Shown here in pieces: positions 7,740 through 12,340 of a DNA stretch of 12,340 nucleotides. Made by a program: the position numbers and the translations under genes. Under the pieces are notes generated by a model, which was not told the origin of the DNA, did no database searches, and saw only the letters and a program-made list of their open reading frames with translations. The DNA is from CAZBBC01 sp964489835 (GTDB lineage Bacteria; Calditrichota; Calditrichia; JAJRVZ01), in the NCBI GenBank assembly GCA_964489835.1, contig CAZBBC010000137.1, forward strand, positions 1-12,340. The letters are read 5' to 3'. The stretch's first letter is position 1; each line of letters begins with the position of its first letter.

Positions 7740-7856
7740 TTCAAAATCCCAATGTCCACTGCCAAATATCCAATCAAATCCCAAACTCAAACCTAAAAGC
7801 AAGCCCCAAGGTCAAATGCCCAATGTCAAATGTCAAATCAAATCCCAATTCCTTTC
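7740..7856. repeat. C/A-rich low-complexity repeat stretch
   Basis: AATCAAATCCCAA occurs twice exactly (7772-7784 and 7836-7848), 64 bp apart, among many related pieces such as AAATCCCAATGTC, CCAAATATCCAATC and a tandem ATGTCAA-ATGTCAA near 7823-7836. It is strongly strand-asymmetric (few G on the plus strand) and non-coding. It lies in the 521-bp spacer 7548-8068 between the divergent aminopeptidase and phosphofructokinase genes. Apart from the next two entries, I see nothing else firm in that spacer. Confidence 0.6.
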
Positions 7857-7930
7857 CTTTTACATCCCCTTAATCCCCTTTTCTAAGGGGAGACTTGATT
7901 ATTGCCATATGAGAGATATAATATTCATGA
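7857..7930. repeat. C-rich hairpin element, copy B
   Basis: Core TCCCCTT-TTCT-AAGGGGA at 7874-7891, preceded by CTTTTACATCCCC. The left part and core are nearly identical to copy D at 10227-10265. The right flank (ATGAGAGATATAATATTCATGAATTAA) instead matches copy A near 3947-3967. Copy B therefore ties the family together. Confidence 0.75.
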
Positions 7931-8054
7931 ATTAATCAGACCCATAATCATTTATTTCAAAAAAACAGAGTGAAACAAACTTGCGCCGGTCATGTTAATT
8001 GAGTAAAATTAAAGTTTTATGAATATATATTCTATTATTATTGGATGACAAAAT

Positions 8055-8061
8055 AAGGAGG
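8055..8061 (+). promoter_or_regulatory. Strong Shine-Dalgarno site of the phosphofructokinase gene
   Basis: AAGGAGG lies 7 bases before ATG 8069, the best ribosome binding site in the window, and it fixes the start. Upstream DNA (7999-8045) is very AT-rich, with TTGAGT at 7999 and TATATT-like hexamers at 8024-8031. The spacing (19-21) is not ideal, so I do not call the promoter. Confidence 0.85.
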
Positions 8062-8068
8062 TTTAGCG

Positions 8069-9409
8069 ATGTCTCATCATCCCAAACGAGTGGCGATTTT
8101 GGTGGGCGGTGGACCGGCACCGGGAATAAACAGTGTGATTGGAGCAGCTACAATCAGAAGTATTCTGACGGGGGCTGAGGTGATCGGTATCCGGGATGGA
8201 TTTAAATGGATCATGAGATCAAATATTGATAATATCATCCCGCTGACTATCGATAAAGTCAGCCGGATTCATTTCCGCGGCGGATCATATCTGGGTATTG
8301 CCAGGGATAATCCAACCAAGGATAAAAAACATCTTGAGAATACGATCACATCACTTTTGCGCTTAAATGTTGACAAATTGGTAACCATTGGCGGTGATGA
8401 TACGGCTTATTCTGCTTATCGTCTGCAACAAGTTGGGGAAAATCGTATCGCGGTCGCTCATGTACCGAAAACGATTGACAATGATCTTGATTTACCGCAC
8501 GGTATCTGCACTTTTGGTTTTCAGACTGCCCGGCATATCGGTGTGGACATTATTAAAAACATCATGGTTGATGCCAAAACTACTTCCCGTTGGTATTTTG
8601 TTATTACCATGGGACGCAAGGCCGGTCATTTGGCGCTGGGTATTGGTAAAGCGGCAGGCGCAACGCTGACTTTAATTCCCGAAGAGTTTAAAGAGAAGAA
8701 AATTTCGATAAAAAAGATCGTTGACATTCTCGTGGGTGCAATCATAAAGCGCATCAGTTATGGCCGACCGGATGGTGTTGTGATCATTGCTGAAGGATTG
8801 GTGGAAAGACTGGATGAAAAAGATCTGGAAAATTTAGTGGATGTGGAAAGAGATGAGCATGACAATATACGCATTGCCGAGATTAATTTTGGCGAGATAT
8901 TGAAATATAAGGTACAGGAGCGCCTCAAAGAGTTCGATATAAAAATGACTGTTGTAGCGAAAAATATTGGCTATGAGCTGCGATGTGCTGATCCGATCCC
9001 ATTCGACATGGAATATTGCCGCGATCTGGGTTTCATGGCGGCAAAATTTTTATTGGACGGCGGAAACGGTGCCCTGGTCTCCTTTCAGGATGGACGGTTT
9101 ATACCGATGTATTTTAAAGATATACTTGATCCGAAAACAAAGCGTATGAAAGTAAGAATGGTCGATACATCATCCGAATCCTATTATGTTGCCAACCAGT
9201 ACATGATTCGTTTACGCAAGGATGATTTTGAAGATCCTCACGAACTGGCAAAGTACGCGGCCACGGCTGGAATTTCACTGGATCAATTTCGTGAACAGTT
9301 TTATTATCTGGTACAGGGTAAAACCGAGAATGGGGTAAGCAAAGACGGAATCATTCTCCAGGAAGCGCAAACCGATCTGGAAAATTTACGCAAGCTAAAA
9401 GAAAACTAA
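8069..9409 (+). CDS. pfp: 6-phosphofructokinase, probably pyrophosphate-dependent
   Basis: A 446-residue PFK that interconverts fructose 6-phosphate and fructose 1,6-bisphosphate. Family motifs in order: GGGPAPGIN (13-21), phosphoryl-donor site GGDDT (108-112), catalytic PKTIDND (133-139), substrate motif MGRKAGHLA (181-189), EGL (near 250) and 'GYELRCADPIPFDMEYCRDLGF' (about 300-325). In ATP enzymes the donor site usually reads GGDGS and the catalytic loop PGTIDND. Asp in place of that Gly, together with Lys in PKTIDND, is the established mark of PPi-dependent enzymes, so a reversible PPi-using role fits best. Some such enzymes have changed donor preference, so ATP is not excluded. Length exceeds the roughly 320 residues of bacterial ATP-PFK and fits the longer group. 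A terminator follows directly. Confidence 0.92.
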   Translation: MSHHPKRVAILVGGGPAPGINSVIGAATIRSILTGAEVIGIRDGFKWIMRSNIDNIIPLTIDKVSRIHFRGGSYLGIARDNPTKDKKHLENTITSLLRLNVDKLVTIGGDDTAYSAYRLQQVGENRIAVAHVPKTIDNDLDLPHGICTFGFQTARHIGVDIIKNIMVDAKTTSRWYFVITMGRKAGHLALGIGKAAGATLTLIPEEFKEKKISIKKIVDILVGAIIKRISYGRPDGVVIIAEGLVERLDEKDLENLVDVERDEHDNIRIAEINFGEILKYKVQERLKEFDIKMTVVAKNIGYELRCADPIPFDMEYCRDLGFMAAKFLLDGGNGALVSFQDGRFIPMYFKDILDPKTKRMKVRMVDTSSESYYVANQYMIRLRKDDFEDPHELAKYAATAGISLDQFREQFYYLVQGKTENGVSKDGIILQEAQTDLENLRKLKEN

Positions 9410-9413
9410 ATAT

Positions 9414-9436
9414 AGCCTCCTTCGGGAGGCTTTTTT
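9414..9436 (+). terminator. Rho-independent terminator after the phosphofructokinase gene
   Basis: A perfect 7-bp stem, AGCCTCC-TTCG-GGAGGCT, with a stable TTCG tetraloop runs into a T tract (9431-9436). It starts 5 bases after the stop codon. The mocA-like ATG follows only 21 bases after the T tract, so either read-through feeds mocA or its promoter overlaps the end of the phosphofructokinase gene. Confidence 0.95.
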
Positions 9437-9457
9437 GTCTGCCGGGGATTAAAGTCC

Positions 9458-10066
9458 ATGCAAAATCAGAGAATTGCCGGAATTATTTTAGCTGCGGGAA
9501 ATTCAACGCGTATGGGAAAACCCAAGGCTCTGTTAAACATTGACGATTCTACGTTCTTAGAAGTAATCGTAAAAAATTTATTAGATGCAAATTTTGCTCC
9601 CTTGATGATCGTCCTCGGAACCGAAGCGGCGAAGATTAAAGATGTGATCGATGATGATAATCATTGTGTTTTTGTTCATAATAAACACCCGGATAAAGGA
9701 CAAATTTTCTCATTACACTGTGCATTAAAACAGCTCCCGGATGATGTGTTAGGCTTTCTGATGGTACTTGTCGATCATCCCCTGGTAAAGGCTTCCACCT
9801 ATCGTGCCCTATATACCCAGGGGCAGAAAACCCCCGATAATATAGTGATACCCACATATAACGGTCAACGGGGACATCCCGTGTATTTTGGCCGTCGATA
9901 TTTCAAGGATCTGTTGGAAGCACCATTGTCATTGGGAGCGCGGGTAGTGGTGAATAAATACGCACAGGAGATACACCTGATGGCTGTGGAAGATGCCGGG
10001 ATTTTGAAAGATATCGATACACCGGCTGATTATAACTCTAACCTGAAATCACTTGCGTCTATTTGA
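9458..10066 (+). CDS. mocA: MocA-like molybdenum cofactor cytidylyltransferase (NTP_transf_3 family)
   Basis: A 202-residue nucleotidyltransferase expected to join CTP to molybdopterin, forming the cytosine-dinucleotide cofactor of xanthine-dehydrogenase/CO-dehydrogenase type enzymes. The nucleotide-binding loop is LAAGNSTRMGKPKALL (11-26). The 'AAG' form is typical of MocA, whereas the GTP enzyme MobA usually has 'AGG'. Other marks are GQIFSL (81-86), metal-site VDHPLV (105-110), GQRGHPVYF (136-144) and DIDTPADY (185-192) near the C-terminus. GGGGA (9444-9448) 9 bases before the ATG may act as Shine-Dalgarno site. The XdhC gene 294 bp downstream on the same strand supports the molybdenum role. 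A related nucleotidyltransferase with another substrate cannot be ruled out. Confidence 0.85.
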   Translation: MQNQRIAGIILAAGNSTRMGKPKALLNIDDSTFLEVIVKNLLDANFAPLMIVLGTEAAKIKDVIDDDNHCVFVHNKHPDKGQIFSLHCALKQLPDDVLGFLMVLVDHPLVKASTYRALYTQGQKTPDNIVIPTYNGQRGHPVYFGRRYFKDLLEAPLSLGARVVVNKYAQEIHLMAVEDAGILKDIDTPADYNSNLKSLASI

Positions 10067-10139
10067 CCACAGGCTTATTTTTTGTTATAAAGATCACAGC
10101 AATTGTATCGATGGCTTTTCCGCCTAAGAGATAATAATA

Positions 10140-10185
10140 CACCTCCCCCTTAAAAAAGGGGGTCTGAGGGGGTTGTTTTGGTGTA
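10140..10185. repeat. C-rich hairpin element, copy C (inverted orientation)
   Basis: Hairpin CCCCCTT-AAAA-AAGGGGG at 10145-10162 followed by TCTGAGGGGGTTGTTTTGG. Read on the minus strand this becomes CCAAAACAACCCCCTCAGA followed by the hairpin, which matches the start of copy A (AAAACAACCCCCTAA). It therefore lies opposite to copies A, B and D, about 65 bp before copy D. Confidence 0.75.
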
Positions 10186-10226
10186 TTCATAGAAAATAAT
10201 TGTTGATTTTACTATATTCTGACGCT

Positions 10227-10265
10227 TTTTACATCCCCTAAGTCCCCTTTTCTAAGGGGAGATTA
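10227..10265. repeat. C-rich hairpin element, copy D
   Basis: CTTTTTACATCCCCTAAG then TCCCCTT-TTCT-AAGGGGA at 10243-10260, nearly identical to copy B. The following GGCCAGTGGCGG (near 10286) resembles arms of the palindrome at 3781-3876. Copies C and D fill the gap between the MocA-like and XdhC genes and may have split a once tighter operon (inference). Confidence 0.75.
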
Positions 10266-10360
10266 CATTGAAATGATGCCCATGGCCAGTGGCGGGTCGC
10301 AATAAAGATAATAGCGCTGTCATTCAAACATATATTCAAAAATAGGAATGTTAAAATATT

Positions 10361-11134
10361 ATGACAGATATTTATAAAAAAATTTTAGAGCTGCGTGATC
10401 AAAATAAACCGGCAGCACTGGTAACCGTTATTGCGACCAAGGGATCCACACCGCGTGATCCAGGGGCAAAAATGCTGGTTTGTGCCGACGGTACAGTCTA
10501 TGGAACCATCGGCGGATCTGCTGTTGAGGCCATGCTGATTGAAGAAGCAAAAAAATGTATTCGCAGCGGTGAATTCAAAACCGAGTGGCATGATCTGGAT
10601 GACAAGGGAAAGCAGGATACGGGTATGATTTGCGGCGGTAAAATGGAATTTTTCATTGAACCCCTGATGCCTGTGCCACACGTATATATTTTCGGTGGTG
10701 GACATGTGGCCTTGCCTTTGGCACGTTTTGCCTCCCAGATCGGATTTAGTTATACGATTGTAGAAGACCGGAAGGAGTTCGCGCAGAAAGATCGGTTTCC
10801 GGATGCAAAAGAAATCATTATTGCTGCTGCTGCGGAGGTCAGCGAGAAAATTTTGTTTAAGGAATCTGATTATGTGGCCATTGTCACCCGTTCTCACGAC
10901 CTCGACTATGAATCATTAAAGGTTGTTCTGAACAATCAGGTGAAATATATCGGTCTTATCGCCAGTAAAGTAAAAAAGAAAAAGATCTTTGCCCGTTTAA
11001 AGGAAGAAGGTTTTCCGGAGAAAAAAATCAAGCAGATCCATTCGCCGATCGGTCTGGATATTGCTGCCCAGACCCCAGAAGAAATTGCCATTAGTATTGT
11101 GGCTGAACTGATCCAGGTGAAAAATACGGACTGA
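10361..11134 (+). CDS. xdhC: XdhC/CoxI-family molybdenum hydroxylase maturation factor
   Basis: A 257-residue protein of the XdhC/CoxI family, which binds and sulfurates the molybdenum cofactor and inserts it into xanthine-dehydrogenase-like enzymes in the cytoplasm. The N-terminal XdhC_CoxI domain has KGSTPRDPGAKM (27-38), GGSAVE (51-56) and MICGGKMEFFIEP (89-101), with Cys91 at the position of the cofactor-handling cysteine. The C-terminal Rossmann domain has FGGGHVALPLA (111-121), 'VEDR' (134-137), VTRSHDLD (175-182), YIGLIASKVKKKK (196-208) and PIGLDIAAQTPEEIAIS (229-245). Length is near the short XdhC form. It follows the MocA-like gene, matching the next step in the same pathway. The ribosome site is weak (AGGA at 10344-10347, 13 bases before ATG). 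No hydroxylase subunit is visible in this window, so the client enzyme lies elsewhere. Confidence 0.93.
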   Translation: MTDIYKKILELRDQNKPAALVTVIATKGSTPRDPGAKMLVCADGTVYGTIGGSAVEAMLIEEAKKCIRSGEFKTEWHDLDDKGKQDTGMICGGKMEFFIEPLMPVPHVYIFGGGHVALPLARFASQIGFSYTIVEDRKEFAQKDRFPDAKEIIIAAAAEVSEKILFKESDYVAIVTRSHDLDYESLKVVLNNQVKYIGLIASKVKKKKIFARLKEEGFPEKKIKQIHSPIGLDIAAQTPEEIAISIVAELIQVKNTD

Positions 11135-11249
11135 AGATGGGTGTTTCCGGTTCTCTCAGAGTGGTATAAAAGGTTTTGAATGATAAGATTCTTACCTGAT
11201 AAATCCGAGTTTTTCTAAGGATAGGAAATTAGATACAGGATAATAAATA

Positions 11250-11523
11250 AAACGCAGAGATCGCAAAGAACGCAGAGGAAAATATGATCAATAAATGTTA
11301 AAAAAGTATATTTATCTGATTAATTCATTAATTTAAGCCACCAAGACTCTAGGTCTCAAAGAAATAATTCCTTAAATATGTTTTGGTTTTCAATAGCATA
11401 TTTTAAATATATTTTTCAAGATACATTATCTTTTTGATTTTAATAACTTTGTGTCTTTGAGTCTTAGAGGCTACGAATTATTCAGGTAAGATTATCTTTG
11501 CGAACGCGGCGTTCTCTGCGTTT
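11250..11523. repeat. Nested double inverted repeat, about 274 bp
   Basis: The inner arms 11336-11361 (starts AGCCACCAAGACTC) and 11447-11472 (ends GAGTCTTAGAGGCT) pair at 20 of 26 positions around an 85-base AT-rich loop. The outer arms share an exact 11-mer, AAACGCAGAGA (11250-11260), against TCTCTGCGTTT (11513-11523), with further related CGCAAAG/CGCAGAG blocks inward. No coding potential is visible inside. From memory, 'AACGCAGAGA..CGCAAAGAACGCAGAG' and 'GCCACCAAGACTC..' are separate dispersed repeats in many genomes; here one is nested inside the other. Confidence 0.7.
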
Positions 11524-11871
11524 AAAACGAAACTTAAGCAAATTAATATTAAGGTCAGGGTATGCGCAAACCATTACCCCATGAATACCACTATCGGGAA
11601 GTTATCAAAAAAAAATATATGCATCGATAATACTATTTGGCTCTGGTGAAAATAGTAACCTTCGGTATTAAAATCCTAAATCCATCTTCCGGCGTGGTCC
11701 CAAATAATTCCCATCTTCCGAGAATTGAAGAAAATAATGGCATTATAATAAGTAAAGTTTGAAAGACTTACGACTTTTCAGTCCTTTTGTATAAAGTCGA
11801 ATATTCCCCTTTGATAGGACAAAAAAACACTGAATACGTTTGATTATACTCTTGATTTCAAAACTATCTTT

Positions 11872-11953
11872 GAGATTGTTTCGCTAACGCTCGCAATGAC
11901 GAGTCCTTTCGTCACTGTGATACCCGATTCATCGGGAAGAAGCAAGTGCAATG
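11872..11953. repeat. REP-like inverted pair, copy 3
   Basis: The left arm 11872-11901 contains CGCTAACGCTCGCAATGACG. The right arm 11910-11953 starts CGTCACTGTGATA, holds a CCCGAT-TC-ATCGGG hairpin (11923-11936) and ends AGAAGCAAGTGCAATG. Reversed, the left arm reads CGTCATTGCGAGCGTTAGCG, so both arms share the CGTCAYTGYGA start and differ in the hairpin. This is the fullest of three copies; the others are at 4472-4572 and 4704-4783. Confidence 0.8.
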
Positions 11954-12083
11954 TCCCTAATATATTTTTTAATATAATTCGCTCGAAACGCTCAATATGG
12001 GAATAATTTATAAATACCTATCGTTTTAGATTTTGAGTGGGTAAGAAATTTATAAATGAACATCATAACGTGCGGTTAAGATA

Positions 12084-12340
12084 ATGCAATTTGAGTATTT
12101 GCTGTTNNNNNNNNNNGTTTAATATGGTGGTAATAGCGGGACCTCTCATATTTGGTTCTTTACGAAGATTTTACTTTTTGGATCGTGTAAAGCCAGTATT
12201 TGTTTCCATTGTTATCATCGCCGTGCCCTATCTTATATGGGATGCTTTGGTAACAGACAGCCATTGGATGTTTAATGAGCGGTTCATTTTGGGCGTAAAG
12301 ATTGCCGGGCTGCCCATAGAGGAAATACTGTTTTTTATTA
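12084..12340 (+). CDS. Lycopene cyclase domain protein, 3'-truncated, interrupted by N run
   Basis: After the N run the frame reads 'NMVVIAGPLIFGSLRRFYFLDRV...YLIWDALVTDSHWMFNERFILGV...GLPIEEILFFI' to the window end. This is the first repeat of the heterodimer-type carotenoid cyclase family (CrtYcd/CarR-like). These membrane proteins close the ends of lycopene to make beta rings. The WD pair, FNERF and the PxEE motif (PIEE) are the recognised marks, and three hydrophobic segments are visible. Before the N run, ATG 12084 begins 'MQFEYLL'. If the two sides overlap by GTT, the reading is continuous: MQFEYLLFNMVVIAGPL, which looks like a natural N-terminus. As written, the 10 N put the two halves out of frame. 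No clear Shine-Dalgarno site is seen. The gene probably opens a carotenoid cluster to the right (inference). Confidence 0.8.
12107..12116. other. Assembly gap (10 N)
   Basis: A run of exactly ten N, a typical scaffold placeholder of arbitrary length. Left side ends ...CTGTT and right side starts GTTTAAT; a shared GTT permits a join that restores one reading frame across the gap. Confidence 0.95.

Larger units (their letters stand above)
11135..12083. other. 949-bp gene-free spacer
   Basis: No reading frame here shows family-like sequence on either strand. The stretch holds the nested palindrome at 11250-11523 and the REP pair at 11872-11953. It also has a short direct repeat CCATCTTCCG (11682-11691 and 11711-11720) and a small inverted repeat CGACTTT/AAAGTCG (11771-11777, 11793-11799). 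The rest is AT-rich. A promoter for the lycopene cyclase gene should lie in its right part, but I cannot fix it. Confidence 0.7.

Noticed and set aside
7999..8045. Sigma-70-like promoter TTGAGT/TATATT for the phosphofructokinase gene
   Set aside because: Spacing is 19-21 bases and the region is so AT-rich that such hexamers are expected; FCB bacteria also often use another consensus.
10385..10897. 170-residue minus-strand reading frame
   Set aside because: It is wholly antisense to the XdhC gene, whose motifs are clear; no domain is recognisable in the antisense product.
11562..11630. Short open frame encoding 22 residues, 'MRKPLPHEYHYREVIKKKYM'-like
   Set aside because: Too short, no ribosome site, and the resemblance to a transposase N-terminus is too vague to support a pseudogene call.
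11682..11799. Direct repeat CCATCTTCCG (two copies, 29 bp apart) and inverted repeat CGACTTT/AAAGTCG as possible operators for the lycopene cyclase gene
   Set aside because: Short motifs expected by chance in about 950 bp of AT-rich DNA, and nearly 300 bp from the start codon; no known operator pattern is matched.

Overview
The window reads as a fragment of an uncultured bacterium of the Fibrobacterota-Chlorobiota-Bacteroidota (FCB) side of the tree, such as Calditrichota, KSB1 or Marinimicrobia. The main clue is the secreted aminopeptidase, which ends in a 'NYPNPFNP' type-9-secretion/FlgD-like sorting domain. The phylum is an inference. At least two genes (phosphofructokinase, aminopeptidase) have clear Shine-Dalgarno sites, and several others do not. 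The intergenic DNA is AT-rich and packed with palindromic repeats of several unrelated families. A run of 10 N near the right end marks a scaffold join.

Layout. 3-3311 (+): 5'-truncated multifunctional 2-oxoglutarate dehydrogenase/decarboxylase of the KGD type, with an E2 succinyltransferase domain fused to a full E1. 3288-4440 (-): a MauE/DoxX-like membrane protein and, upstream of it, a membrane-anchored rhodanese, separated by two repeat elements. The MauE-like gene overlaps the kgd 3' end tail to tail by 24 bp. 4441-4911: repeat-rich spacer. About 4912-5385 (+): GNAT acetyltransferase whose domain starts upstream of any usual start codon. 5559-7547 (-): secreted M1 zinc aminopeptidase. 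7548-8068: spacer with C/A-rich repeats and a hairpin element. 8069-9409 (+): phosphofructokinase with pyrophosphate-type signatures, followed by a textbook terminator. 9458-10066 and 10361-11134 (+): MocA-like cytidylyltransferase and XdhC, two maturation factors for molybdenum hydroxylases. 11135-12083: no gene, two repeat structures. 12084-12340 (+): start of a lycopene cyclase-domain protein, interrupted by the N run and cut by the window end.

How the genes fit together. KGD (2-oxoglutarate node of the TCA cycle) and the PPi-type phosphofructokinase (glycolysis/gluconeogenesis) are central carbon enzymes. The rhodanese and MauE-like protein look like an extracytoplasmic sulfur/thiol-redox pair. 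MocA and XdhC act on the same cofactor, making molybdopterin cytosine dinucleotide and delivering it to an apo-hydroxylase, but no hydroxylase is encoded here. The lycopene cyclase suggests that a carotenoid cluster continues to the right. I found no integrated mobile element with a transposase, no CRISPR array, no tRNA or rRNA, and no convincing new multi-gene system. The least ordinary points are the KGD fusion outside Actinobacteria, the GNAT start problem, the N gap that appears to be a 3-base overlap, and the nested palindromic repeats.
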